Origin: BCD1 sp965230565
GTDB lineage: Bacteria > Bacteroidota > Bacteroidia > Chitinophagales > Saprospiraceae
DNA length: 64,000 bases
Assembly: GCA_965230565.1 (NCBI GenBank)
Contig: CBDDLH010000001.1
Span: 124,001-188,000 of the forward strand
Direction of reading: 5' to 3'
Shown here: positions 1-9,004 of the stretch, piece after piece
Numbering within the stretch: position 1 is the stretch's first letter
How the letters are laid out: each line of letters starts with the position of its first letter
Notes under the pieces: model-generated
What the model was told of the DNA's origin: nothing
The model's database searches: none
What the model saw: the letters and a program-made list of their open reading frames with translations, nothing else
Position numbers and translations under genes: made by a program

Positions 1-2
1 TT

Positions 3-3000
3 GGGGCGACCATCACTTCCTCCGCCAACCTTGGCTCAACTACCATTCAACGGGGGCACGAGGTGCAGGATGTCAACGGCGAAGTGAGTATCGAACGCTA
101 TTACGATATCTCTCCGGCCAATAATTCGGGGCTGGACGCTACCGTGCGCTTCAGCTACTTAGACCACGAGCTGAATGGCATTGCGGAAGATGACCTGACC
201 CCGGTCCGTTTCACCGGCACAGATTGGAACTACTATGCTGCCAGTGCCAGCGACGGAACTGCCAACTGGGTGGAAACAGAGAATGTCGATGATTTTTCGA
301 TATGGACCCTGGCTGAAGAATGCGAATTACTTACTTTTTATGCAGATGCGGATGGGGACGGCTATACCACGGGCGCTAGCGAGGTGACCTGTGTAGCCCC
401 GGCCGGTTACCGGCTGGCCTCAGAATTGGTTAATACCACGGATGTCGACTGTAACGATGGCGATGCCAGTGTCAATCCTAACCCCGATTGTTCAGGCACT
501 ACCCGCACCTGGACGGGCTATGTAAGCACCGATTGGGACGAGGCCTGCAACTGGTCACCCAATTGCGTACCGACAACTTCCGACGAGGTGATCATCCCGG
601 ACATGGCTAACGATCCCATGATCTCAGGTACGACAGCAGCGGCCGCTCGATCGGTCACTGTAGAAACGGATGCGCAGTTGACGATCATAACCGGGGGCAG
701 TCTTACCATCACGGCTGACGCCGACGATGCCCTGGTCAATTCAGGCACAGTCAATAATGCCGGCAACATCAATATTGGTGAAATGACCGGTTCCGAAAAG
801 CGGGGTATTTACAATACGGGGCTCTTTACCAATGAGGCCGGCGCTGTTATTTATTTTGAGCAGATTGGAGGTGATTCCAGTGAAGGGATTGACAACCGTT
901 CTACTTTCAGCAATTACGGACTGATCACTGTACAGTCAGGGCTCAGCAATTCCTCCGTTGCCATTCAAAATCTTGGTACGTTTGACCACTATGCAGGAGG
1001 TGAGATCATCGTCCATCAGGCCGGGGAGGGCATCTTTAATGATGATGAGGGCAATTTTACCAATTATGGAATAATAAACCTAGGTTTGGTGCAACTCAAT
1101 ACCGATGGACTCGACAACCGGGGCATTTTCACCAATTACCCGGGGGCAACCCTTACTATTGACAATGCAGGTTCTCATGGAATCTATAATCACTCCAACG
1201 CAGGGGAATTCCTTAATGGTGGAGAGATCCGCATCGGTTCGTATGGAACGATCAACTATAGTGGCATTTATAACCGAGATGGGTCCACTTTCACCAATGA
1301 AACCATCGGGAAGATCTATATTGACAATACCCAGGACAGTAATAGCGGTGATGGGATCTACCTTTCCTCCCCTGTAACCTTCACCAATCGGGGCGTAATC
1401 CATATAGGCTCCAATGCACCGATTGCCGACTACGGGATAACCAGTTTAGGTACTTTTACCAATATGGATGGCGGTCTCATCACCATTGACCGGGCTTACC
1501 GGGGCATTTTTACCCAGAGTCAGCCATTTACCAATAGAGGGGATATCATTATCGGGGAGGCTGCACCACTGACCAGTTATGCTATCTGGACATTTGGTAC
1601 CATCCTGAACAACTCCTGTGCCACGATACAGGTGTTGTCCGACAATATCATCAAAGATGGTGGTACCATCACCAACGACGGGCTGATCATAGAGCATGCC
1701 AGCGGTAATAGTAATATCAGCATCAACAATGGTATTGTGAACAACCTCAATGGAGGGACGTTCACCGTTACAACGAATAATGAGATCATTGTCGAAGAGA
1801 CGATCACGACAGATTGTTCCGCTGTCAGCCCTGCCTTTGGCCTGGGTGCTTCGGTAGACCTCAACATTGTCGGTATTTTCACCGGACCTGTTGGTTCCCC
1901 GTTGGCGGGATCTTATGATGTGGTGACCAACACCTTTACACCAAACGATCTGTTGCCTCAGGGATTATCCCTGCTTTATGTACAGTTCAATGGATTCCAA
2001 AATGGCTGTACACTCATGGTGGAATGGCCCGTAGTCAACAACGGGAACGTGATCACCTGTTACCTCGACAGTGATGGCGACACCTTCGGTGACCCGGCCA
2101 ACAGCCAGGAATTCTGCGATGTCTGCGGAACTGGATATGTCGCGGACAATACCGATTGTGATGATGAGGATGCCAATGAATTCCCGGGGCAAACATGGTA
2201 CATCGATGCTGATGGCGATCTTTATGGAGGTTCATCCACGACTGCCTGTGAACGTCCTGAAAATGGTTTCCTCTTGAGCGAACTGAACGGTGCGGGTACC
2301 GACGATTGTGACGATGAGGACGCCAATGAGTTCCCGGGGCAAACATGGTACATCGATGCTGATGGCGATCTTTATGGAGGTTCATCCACAACTACCTGCG
2401 AACGTCCTGAATACGGTTTCCTCTTGAGCGAACTCAGCGGCACAGGAACCGACGATTGTGACGATGAGGATCCCAATGAATTCCCGGGGCAAACATGGTA
2501 CATCGATGCTGATGGCGATCTTTATGGAGGTTCATCCACGACTGCCTGTGAACGTCCTGAAAATGGTTTCCTCTTGAGCGAACTGAACGGTGCGGGTACC
2601 GACGATTGTGACGATGAGGACGCCAATGAGTTCCCGGGGCAAACATGGTACATCGATGCTGATGGCGATCTTTATGGAGGTTCATCCACAACTACCTGCG
2701 AACGTCCTGAATACGGTTTCCTCTTGAGCGAACTCAGCGGCACAGGAACCGACGACTGTGATGATGAGGACGCCAATGAGTTCCCCGGCCAGACATGGTT
2801 CATCGATGCCGATGGCGATACCTACGGCGGATCTGCCATGACTGCCTGCGAACGTCCCGAAAACGGTTTCCTCTTGAGTGAACTCAGCGGCACAGGAACC
2901 GATGACTGCTCCGATAACGACGGCAACATCAACCCCTCCGCGACCGAGGTCTGCGACGGCATCGACAACGACTGCGACGGACTCATTGACAACGATGACC

Positions 3001-4844
3001 CCTCATTGGTTGACAATACGCCTCCGACTGCTGTTTGTCTCAACTTCACCGTTCAACTCGACGATTCGGGCTCCGGTTCGATATCTGTTCTGGATATAGA
3101 CGGAGGTTCTTCCGATGCCTGTGGCATTATGGATATCAGCCTCAGTCAAAATACCTTCGATTGCTCCCAAACAGGCGATCAGAACGTGGTGATGACCGTA
3201 ACCGATGTCAACAACAATGTCAACACCTGTAATGCCATAGTGACCGTGGAAGACAACGTCGCACCGGAACTGTCCTGTTCCAATGTGACGGTAGAGTTAT
3301 CTTGGGATAATGAAGGTAACCCCACAGCTGTTTACAATAATACGGATATCATTGATGTGGCGGAGGATGCCTGCGGACTGTATGACCTGCCGGTAAACTC
3401 CCAGGTGATGGGCTGTGAAGACGTTGGCTCCTTTACCCAATCGGTAACCGTATTGGATGTGCACGGCAACGCCAACACCTGTTCCGCGACGGTAACCGTA
3501 GTGGACGGAACAGCACCCACGGCACTTTGTCAGAACACCACCATTGAACTTGACGGCAACGGCTCCGCGGGTATTTCCGTAAGTGACATTGATGCAGGTT
3601 CCTGGGATTATTGCGGTATCCAGTCCCTCCAGTTGAATCAAACAGCTTTTGATTGTGACCAGGTTGGTGCAAATACCGTGTCCCTTACCGCAACCGATAA
3701 AAACGGCAATACGGCCTCCTGCAATGCAACCGTCTGGGTAGTGGACAATATCGCCCCAACAGCTGTATGCGAGAATATTACCATCGAACTCAATGCTGAA
3801 GGAATGGCAACACTTACCCCTGAACAGATAGGCAGCAACAGTTTCGACAATTGTTATATCGATATGATGATGGTCAGCCAGGACCAATTCGATTGTTCCC
3901 TGGCAGGTGCCACGGTCACTGTCCAGCTGGAGGTCTTTGACCAAAGCGGTAACTCGGCCATTTGCAAATCTTTTGTGACGATCTCGGAAGGAGATGCTCT
4001 GCCTGTGGATTGGGATCACGAGGACATTGGCACCTCAGGAGGGGCAGCTACCTACAGCCCGTGTGACGGCCTGCTCACTGTTCAAAGTTACGGGTATTCT
4101 CAGCCTACTTCCGACAAGCAGCATTTCGCCTACACCCAATTATGTGGCGACGGCGAGATCATTGCACAAGTGGTAAGTGTCACCGCCCCAGGCTGGGCCG
4201 GCGTACAGATGAGGGAGAACAACAGCACCGGCTCGAAAATGGTCAGGCTGAAAACACAGCTGAGCAATTTCATCAGAAGAGAAGTCAGAGCAGCCACCAA
4301 CGGATATGCCATCAACAAGCAGTTATTCCGCCCTCAGGCTACATGGTTAAAGCTCGTCAGGTCCGGCAATAACTTCCAGGGATATTCTTCGACCAACGGA
4401 ACTACCTGGCAGTTCGCTTTCGCGGCAACCATCGCTATGAACGATTGCATTGAGGTAGGGTTATTCTCTGAAAGCTTCTCCAACACCAGCCAAACTACGG
4501 CTGTCTTCGACAATGTCTCCATCACCCCATACGGTGGCGGATCAGACTTCATGATCCCCGAAACAGGTTTAGATATTGTTCAAGATATTGTTCAAAAGAC
4601 CATAGAGGTTTATCCAAACCCCGCCTCACAGATAGTAAATGTCAATCTGGAGGCATACCTCGAACAGGAGGTACAACTAGAGATCTTCGACAACCTGGGA
4701 CGAATGGTTTTCCAGACAACCCCTGAAAGGTTGGAAGTTCCTGTAAGGACACTGGACTTGCCTGACCTGAAGGACGGTACCTACTGGATCACCGTAAGAT
4801 CCGAGGCATCAACCTCTACAAAGAAGCTCGTGATAGTTAGATAG
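3..4844 (+). CDS. Giant T9SS surface protein, 5' end outside window
   Basis: The frame is open from base 3 with no stop, so the start lies left of the window; the GTG at 63 is only internal. Visible parts in order: a Cys/Asp-rich DxDGDG metal-binding motif (about 335-480), a long stretch of degenerate GI-N-GTFTN-G-I-IG repeats that looks like a beta-helix (about 730-1740), MopE-like DxDGD...DCDD repeats (2050-2990) ending in a VCDGIDNDCDG motif, four HYR-like Ig-fold repeats opening with APTAxC-type motifs (3016-4000), a lectin/DUF1349-like region (4005-4540), and a T9SS C-terminal sorting domain with YPNPAS (4600-4844). It is most likely an adhesin or cell-surface structural protein. The ligand is unknown. 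Calcium binding by the Asp-rich repeats is inferred from the family. Confidence 0.85.
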   Translation, partial: GATITSSANLGSTTIQRGHEVQDVNGEVSIERYYDISPANNSGLDATVRFSYLDHELNGIAEDDLTPVRFTGTDWNYYAASASDGTANWVETENVDDFSIWTLAEECELLTFYADADGDGYTTGASEVTCVAPAGYRLASELVNTTDVDCNDGDASVNPNPDCSGTTRTWTGYVSTDWDEACNWSPNCVPTTSDEVIIPDMANDPMISGTTAAAARSVTVETDAQLTIITGGSLTITADADDALVNSGTVNNAGNINIGEMTGSEKRGIYNTGLFTNEAGAVIYFEQIGGDSSEGIDNRSTFSNYGLITVQSGLSNSSVAIQNLGTFDHYAGGEIIVHQAGEGIFNDDEGNFTNYGIINLGLVQLNTDGLDNRGIFTNYPGATLTIDNAGSHGIYNHSNAGEFLNGGEIRIGSYGTINYSGIYNRDGSTFTNETIGKIYIDNTQDSNSGDGIYLSSPVTFTNRGVIHIGSNAPIADYGITSLGTFTNMDGGLITIDRAYRGIFTQSQPFTNRGDIIIGEAAPLTSYAIWTFGTILNNSCATIQVLSDNIIKDGGTITNDGLIIEHASGNSNISINNGIVNNLNGGTFTVTTNNEIIVEETITTDCSAVSPAFGLGASVDLNIVGIFTGPVGSPLAGSYDVVTNTFTPNDLLPQGLSLLYVQFNGFQNGCTLMVEWPVVNNGNVITCYLDSDGDTFGDPANSQEFCDVCGTGYVADNTDCDDEDANEFPGQTWYIDADGDLYGGSSTTACERPENGFLLSELNGAGTDDCDDEDANEFPGQTWYIDADGDLYGGSSTTTCERPEYGFLLSELSGTGTDDCDDEDPNEFPGQTWYIDADGDLYGGSSTTACERPENGFLLSELNGAGTDDCDDEDANEFPGQTWYIDADGDLYGGSSTTTCERPEYGFLLSELSGTGTDDCDDEDANEFPGQTWFIDADGDTYGGSAMTACERPENGFLLSELSGTGTDDCSDNDGNINPSATEVCDGIDNDCDGLIDNDDPSLVDNTPPTAVCLNFTVQLDDSGSGSISVLDIDGGSSDACGIMDISLSQNTFDCSQTGDQNVVMTVTDVNNNVNTCNAIVTVEDNVAPELSCSNVTVELSWDNEGNPTAVYNNTDIIDVAEDACGLYDLPVNSQVMGCEDVGSFTQSVTVLDVHGNANTCSATVTVVDGTAPTALCQNTTIELDGNGSAGISVSDIDAGSWDYCGIQSLQLNQTAFDCDQVGANTVSLTATDKNGNTASCNATVWVVDNIAPTAVCENITIELNAEGMATLTPEQIGSNSFDNCYIDMMMVSQDQFDCSLAGATVTVQLEVFDQSGNSAICKSFVTISEGDALPVDWDHEDIGTSGGAATYSPCDGLLTVQSYGYSQPTSDKQHFAYTQLCGDGEIIAQVVSVTAPGWAGVQMRENNSTGSKMVRLKTQLSNFIRREVRAATNGYAINKQLFRPQATWLKLVRSGNNFQGYSSTNGTTWQFAFAATIAMNDCIEVGLFSESFSNTSQTTAVFDNVSITPYGGGSDFMIPETGLDIVQDIVQKTIEVYPNPASQIVNVNLEAYLEQEVQLEIFDNLGRMVFQTTPERLEVPVRTLDLPDLKDGTYWITVRSEASTSTKKLVIVR
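2161..2910 (+). repeat. Five 150-bp in-frame tandem repeats with a 300-bp higher-order unit
   Basis: Five 150-bp units start at 2161, 2311, 2461, 2611 and 2761. Units alternate between two types (NGAGTDD and SGTGTDD linkers), and 2161-2460 against 2461-2760 differ at only three positions by eye. Each unit encodes 50 residues with a Cys pair and Asp-rich DADGDLYGG and DDCDDED motifs. Unit 5 is more diverged. This points to a recent duplication of a two-unit block. Confidence 0.95.
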
Positions 4845-4899
4845 GTCCCTGATCAGGTTCTTTCTACAAGAGTGATTAATTATTTAATGTAATTTTTTG

Positions 4900-4928
4900 G
4901 GTGGCACTTCGGTGTCACCTTTTTTTTA
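4900..4928 (+). terminator. Rho-independent terminator after the giant surface protein
   Basis: An 8-bp stem (one G-U pair) closes a TTCG tetraloop and is followed by a run of eight T. It lies 56 bp after the stop at 4844, in the correct orientation. Confidence 0.85.
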
Positions 4929-5025
4929 TTTCATTTGCTGCTTCGCCTACTCTCCTACCCCCGCCGGCGGAGGCACAGTGGGTGAAAAAAAGATGGTGTT
5001 ACTTATTGATGAGGTACTAACCTAT

Positions 5026-5409
5026 TTATCCATCAACCTTCCACGGCGGATTCACCCTATTCTCCCCCGCATAATACAACACGATCATATGGCCGTCCGG
5101 ATCTTTCAGCCGGGCTTCACGCCATAGCCAAACCTGATCGACTGGGTCATGTTCAAAAGTAAGGCCTTCGGCTTTGAGCCTGGTTACTTCCTCTTCAAGG
5201 TTGTTACATTCGAAATAGATATGAATGCTTTCTCCGTCGGTGGCAACGGTGTCGTGGTGATGGATGGAAAAGGTTGATTCCCCGTCCGGACAGACAAAGC
5301 GGACGTAGCGGGGTATGGAATCTACGATGATCTGTAATCCGAGTTTTTGATAAAAAGGAACTGTCTTATGCAAGTTCGTGGAAGGAATAGTGATTTGATT
5401 TAAGTTCAT
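5026..5409 (-). CDS. VOC-family (glyoxalase/bleomycin-resistance fold) protein
   Basis: 127 aa from the ATG at 5409, opening MNLNQITIPSTNL. The open frame extends to 5457, but the extra 16 residues lie upstream of the conserved domain start and inside the neighbouring gene. The fold signature is visible: an N-terminal beta strand followed by the helix of the TVPFYQKLGLQ segment, a central HHHDTV segment, and the C-terminal LKDPDGHMIVLYY motif typical of VOC proteins. Substrate cannot be assigned. The gene overlaps the end of the upstream VOC gene by 44 bp in another frame, which suggests translational coupling. Confidence 0.8.
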   Translation of the reverse strand: MNLNQITIPSTNLHKTVPFYQKLGLQIIVDSIPRYVRFVCPDGESTFSIHHHDTVATDGESIHIYFECNNLEEEVTRLKAEGLTFEHDPVDQVWLWREARLKDPDGHMIVLYYAGENRVNPPWKVDG

Positions 5410-6073
5410 GAGAGAAGAGATTTTGGTTACGGAAAGATACGTTGAATAACTTGCCATTGTTATAAACGGTCATTTTGAAATCTGCTGCCTGAGGCGTATC
5501 ATCGGTCGGAAACCAGAAATCTTTTTTATCCGTATTGATAATGATGAACAGTCCGCGCTCATCGCCCATAGCACAAAAACGTTCCGTTGAGCCGGAATAG
5601 ACCGTAATACCTATTTCTGATTGAAGGTGATCATGTAACGGCTCAATATCTTCCACCGGCAAACCGATCTCACTGATCTCCATGACGCTTTCGGCTGTAA
5701 ATGGCGTTACGTCCTGAAATCCGAGGTTGCGGCGGGCGATGAATTCAACGATGTTTTTGTCTTTGTCGTAAAAATAAATAGCTCGTGCATTCCAGTTTTC
5801 AAACGGAATGATCTCTTCATTTTCAAAATCGAGGATCTCTACTCTTTCCCGGAGCCATTGCAAGGCTTCCTCTTCCTGGAAAGAAGGAATATTGAAGGCA
5901 AAATGATAAGGTGAGGATTCACTCGCAGAATCAAAGCGCAAAATGGAATTACCGATGCGAAATTCGGCGTGATTTCTTTCCCTTTTGAGCAGTTGGAATC
6001 CCAAAGTATTTTGGTAAAAATCGATTTGATCTTTCAGGTTTGAAGTGGACAGTGTTAGCTTTTTGATTTTCAT
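5366..6073 (-). CDS. Two-domain VOC-family protein
   Basis: 235 aa. Domain 1 (about 1-115) starts KLTLSTSNLKDQIDFYQNTLGF and ends YDKDKNIVEFIAR, the usual start and end of a VOC module. Domain 2 (about 128-215) begins ISEIGLPVEDIEPLHDHL. Such tandem modules form a metal-centred cavity in lyases, dioxygenases and resistance proteins, but no substrate is apparent here. It is first in a two-gene unit with the downstream VOC gene, whose start it overlaps. The last 15-20 residues lie in the overlap and follow the end of the second module. Confidence 0.8.
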   Translation of the reverse strand: MKIKKLTLSTSNLKDQIDFYQNTLGFQLLKRERNHAEFRIGNSILRFDSASESSPYHFAFNIPSFQEEEALQWLRERVEILDFENEEIIPFENWNARAIYFYDKDKNIVEFIARRNLGFQDVTPFTAESVMEISEIGLPVEDIEPLHDHLQSEIGITVYSGSTERFCAMGDERGLFIIINTDKKDFWFPTDDTPQAADFKMTVYNNGKLFNVSFRNQNLFSHELKSNHYSFHELA

Positions 6074-6144
6074 GGCATAAGGTTTTGGCAGGTGAGCGAG
6101 AAAAGGGTCCGGCGTACCGGACCCTTTCGCGGGTGTTCAAAATA

Positions 6145-6810
6145 TTACAATTCTAATTCTCTTTTACAGAGATAGAAATCTACTTTTTCGTACTCTGTAT
6201 TTGCGTTTCTTTCATTCATTTCCACCAGTGTTTTTGGCGGAGGTACGATCACTTTTTCTCCTTTTTTCCAATCCAGCGGCATTGCTACTTTGTGTTCATC
6301 AGAAACCTGAAGCGCTTCCAGTACTCTCAGGATCTCATCCATATTACGACCGACATTCAGCGGGTAGTACATGATCAATCTGATCTTCTTGCTCGGGTCG
6401 ATGAAGAATACCGCACGGACAGCAGCCGTTTCACTTTCGTTTGGCTGTAACATTCCGTAGAGTTTGGAAACTTTCATATCGATATCGGCGATGATCGGAA
6501 AGTCAAAGTAAACTCCGGTGTTTTTATGTACGTTATCCACCCATGCGAGGTGAGCGTGAATACTGTCAATACTCAAACCCATGAGTTCTGCATTCAGGGC
6601 ATCAAATTCGTTTTTTCTGACTGCAAATCCGCTCATTTCGGTCGTACAAACAGGAGTAAAGTCCGCCGGGTGAGAGAACAATACCAGCCATTTGTCCTTG
6701 GCATAGTCTGAGAATTTGATGGTTCCTTTTGTAGTTACTGCTGTGAAATCAGGCGCCTGATCTCCAATACGTGGCATGGTGGTTACTTCTACCATTTCTT
6801 GATTTTCCAT
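6145..6810 (-). CDS. 1-Cys (Prx6-type) peroxiredoxin
   Basis: 221 aa. The thioredoxin-fold AhpC/TSA domain carries the peroxidatic PADFTPVC motif (Pro48, Thr52, Cys55). The C-terminal extension, containing a PLDWKKGEKVIVPP motif and Cys215 near the end, is typical of the Prx6 subfamily. It reduces hydrogen and alkyl peroxides in the cytoplasm. Its neighbours support this role: dps lies 208 bp away and oxyR is divergent from dps, forming a peroxide-stress cluster. OxyR control is inferred; I did not find an unambiguous OxyR box. Confidence 0.93.
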   Translation of the reverse strand: MENQEMVEVTTMPRIGDQAPDFTAVTTKGTIKFSDYAKDKWLVLFSHPADFTPVCTTEMSGFAVRKNEFDALNAELMGLSIDSIHAHLAWVDNVHKNTGVYFDFPIIADIDMKVSKLYGMLQPNESETAAVRAVFFIDPSKKIRLIMYYPLNVGRNMDEILRVLEALQVSDEHKVAMPLDWKKGEKVIVPPPKTLVEMNERNANTEYEKVDFYLCKRELEL

Positions 6811-6936
6811 GTTTTCTATTTGTGTTTGAAAAAATTAAATAATGTTCGGAAAGTGAGGCTGAAATCAAATGAAAATTCTCAATCAACAATCATCCTTCCT
6901 TTTGGGTGTTGGCTGGCCTGATATTAGTAATTGAAT

Positions 6937-6985
6937 CTGGTTACGGGTTACGGGGTGCGAGTTACGTGTTCAGAGTTAATGGTTG
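6937..6985. repeat. Degenerate 7-bp periodic array (CGGGTTA type)
   Basis: Seven consecutive heptamers fit a CGGGTTA-like consensus (CTGGTTA, CGGGTTA, CGGGGTG, CGAGTTA, CGTGTTC, AGAGTTA, ATGGTTG). It lies between dps and the peroxiredoxin gene and belongs to a family of 7-bp periodic spacers found throughout this window. Confidence 0.7.
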
Positions 6986-7018
6986 GTTTATTAAAACCCA
7001 CAACTTGCAACAAAATCT

Positions 7019-7486
7019 TTACCCTACGTAAGAACGCAGCATCCAGACTTCTTTTTCCTGTTCTTTGATGTAATCGCTGACCATGGAAACCGTTCCCTCA
7101 TCGTCAGCTTCGGCTGCACTCTTGAGGATCTCACGCTCTAAGGCGATCAGTGTTCCAAGGTTATCGATTACAGTTGCTACCGTTTCTTTGGCGGTGGACA
7201 AACCTTTAGCCTCTTTGATTTTTGATGCATTCAAATAATCAGTAAAGGTGTGTAAAGGCTTTCCTTCCAGGGTCAAAATTCGTTCGGCGATTTCATCGAT
7301 GGAGGCATTGGCTGCATCGTATAATTCCTCAAATTTCACATGCAATTCAAAAAAACTGGGACCTGTAATGTTCCAGTGAAAGGCACGCAAATTTTGATAA
7401 TACAACTGATAATTGGCAAGCAAGTCATTTAAGTCGGCAACTAATTCGTTTGCTTTTACCCGGTTAATTCCAATGGTGTTTTGCAT
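7019..7486 (-). CDS. dps: Dps-family DNA-protecting mini-ferritin
   Basis: 155 aa, the usual length for Dps. The ferroxidase-site residues are visible: the FHWNITGPSFFELH segment supplies the His, and the following KFEELYDAANASIDEIAER helix supplies the Asp/Glu ligands of the inter-subunit site. Dps dodecamers oxidise Fe(II) with hydrogen peroxide and store the iron, protecting DNA. The gene is divergent from oxyR across 371 bp and precedes the peroxiredoxin gene. A good TAnnTTTG promoter lies about 65-95 bp upstream. Confidence 0.93.
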   Translation of the reverse strand: MQNTIGINRVKANELVADLNDLLANYQLYYQNLRAFHWNITGPSFFELHVKFEELYDAANASIDEIAERILTLEGKPLHTFTDYLNASKIKEAKGLSTAKETVATVIDNLGTLIALEREILKSAAEADDEGTVSMVSDYIKEQEKEVWMLRSYVG

Positions 7487-7551
7487 TTCTTAAAATAATT
7501 TTTGTGTTAAAAGTAAGTGTCAGGTCAATCGGGTTCGTTGTATTTACAATG

Positions 7552-7582
7552 CAAATGTACACCCGACTGACTTATAAATCAA
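7552..7582 (-). promoter_or_regulatory. Predicted Bacteroidota promoter for dps
   Basis: On the minus strand TACATTTG (7559-7552) matches the -7 consensus TAnnTTTG exactly, and a TTG at 7582-7580 lies 20 bp upstream, a normal spacing for the -33 element. Confidence 0.55.
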
Positions 7583-7749
7583 ATTGATTGTTTCTATGTC
7601 AATATAGGTAAAATTTATATCTTGCCATTCTTAAATACAGGAGACAAATATCCCCGATGAACCCCATTGGAAAACATCGGGTCAGGGCAGGAAAGAAGTG
7701 AAAAAATCAGCACGTAAATATAACAATCTGAAAGCAATAAATTGGTGAT

Positions 7750-7765
7750 TGTGAGTATATTCACA
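7750..7765. promoter_or_regulatory. Crp-type palindrome upstream of oxyR
   Basis: TGTGA-GTATAT-TCACA has perfect 5-bp arms and the TGTGA-N6-TCACA layout of a Crp site. It is 93 bp before the oxyR start. The regulator is not known, and the match could be chance in AT-rich DNA. Confidence 0.4.
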
Positions 7766-7857
7766 CTCCATTAACAATACTTTTTTTAGGTACTCTGAAT
7801 AATAAAAATGAACCCGTTTTTTAACGAAGTATCTTTAAAATTTCAAATATTTTTTTC

Positions 7858-8787
7858 ATGACCATTCAACAACTCGAATATATCGTTGCGCTCGACAATT
7901 ATCGACATTTCGTGAAAGCTGCGGAACATTGTTTCGTCACCCAGCCTACACTCAGTATGCAGGTTAAAAAACTGGAAGAAGAGTTTGGAGTACAAATATT
8001 CGACAGGTCAAAAAAAACCCTGGTGCCCACCAGCGCCGGAGAGAAGATATTATTGAAAGCCAGACAGATCATCAGGGAGGTGAAACAATTGACGGAGTTA
8101 GTCTCCAATCAGATGCAAAGCATGGAAGGGAGTTTTCGCCTTGGAGTGATCCCCACCCTGGCGCCTTACCTGCTTCCAAGATTCCTGCCGAAATTTGCAG
8201 CTACTTACCCCCAGACCAAACTGATCATTCACGAACAACAAACATCCGACATCATCGCCGGCCTGAAAAATGATCTGCTCGATATCGGCCTGCTGGTCAC
8301 CCCGGTTTTTGAAAGTGATATCCGGGAAATTCCGCTGTTCAATGAGCCCTTCCTTGCTTTCTTTCCCAACGAGTACCCGCTGGAAGATAAAGAAACCATC
8401 AACTCCAAAAACCTCGATCTGGACAATCTGCTGGTACTCACCGACGGACATTGCTTCAGAGATCAGACATTGAATATTTGCGGGCATACCGGCCAATCCC
8501 ATAAACTTAATTTCGACTATCAAAGCGGATCTATCGAAGCGCTGGTCAATCTGGTAAAGGAAGGGGTTGGTTATACCTTGATCCCGGAACTTGCCGTCAA
8601 TCAATGTTACCTTAACGGGCAGGTAAGGAGGTTCGATGCTCCGGAACCGGTCAGGGAAGTCAGCCTGGTGGTTCACAAGAGTTTTTCCAAAGAGGCACTT
8701 ATTGATTCTATGCGCAAGGAAATTCTGGCAAATATTCCGGAAGGTATGCTTTCGCAAAAACGGTATGTACGGGTGAATTGGAGGTAG
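7858..8787 (+). CDS. oxyR: Hydrogen peroxide sensor OxyR (LysR family)
   Basis: 309 aa. An N-terminal LysR winged helix-turn-helix (about 1-60; FVKAAEHCFVTQPTLSMQVKKLE) is followed by a substrate-binding-like domain. The key GHCFRDQTLNIC segment places cysteines at residues 199 and 208, the same numbers and spacing as the redox disulfide pair of E. coli OxyR. It is therefore predicted to sense peroxide by disulfide formation and to activate defence genes. The divergent dps and nearby peroxiredoxin genes fit that regulon. Confidence 0.93.
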   Translation: MTIQQLEYIVALDNYRHFVKAAEHCFVTQPTLSMQVKKLEEEFGVQIFDRSKKTLVPTSAGEKILLKARQIIREVKQLTELVSNQMQSMEGSFRLGVIPTLAPYLLPRFLPKFAATYPQTKLIIHEQQTSDIIAGLKNDLLDIGLLVTPVFESDIREIPLFNEPFLAFFPNEYPLEDKETINSKNLDLDNLLVLTDGHCFRDQTLNICGHTGQSHKLNFDYQSGSIEALVNLVKEGVGYTLIPELAVNQCYLNGQVRRFDAPEPVREVSLVVHKSFSKEALIDSMRKEILANIPEGMLSQKRYVRVNWR

Positions 8788-9004
8788 AGTAAGACAGTTC
8801 TCAGTCTGCAGTACCAGTTAGCAGAGGGGTTTGGGTGTGGAGTGTGGCAGTTGGTAGTCCTAATTATTTTTCTCAAAACCCTGAGAACTCTGTGCCTTCC
8901 CTGTGAACCCTGTGGTTTAAAAAGTTTTGTTTCAGGAATACCACTAATCATTTTATGCTACCTTTCTGGCAACAAAAACCCTGATTCTCCATTAGAATAT
9001 TAAC

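Larger units (their letters stand above)
7487..7857. other. dps-oxyR divergent intergenic region
   Basis: 371 bp without a gene. It holds the predicted dps promoter and a Crp-type palindrome 93 bp before oxyR. It is AT-rich, with no small ORF that I can support. Confidence 0.7.

Noticed and set aside
2161..2910. Regular repeats as a CRISPR array
   Set aside because: Units are 150 bp, in frame in a secreted protein and without unique spacers.
3297..4019. 240-codon antisense ORF opposite the HYR-like repeats
   Set aside because: Shadow frame of a strongly supported coding region; no domain or signal.
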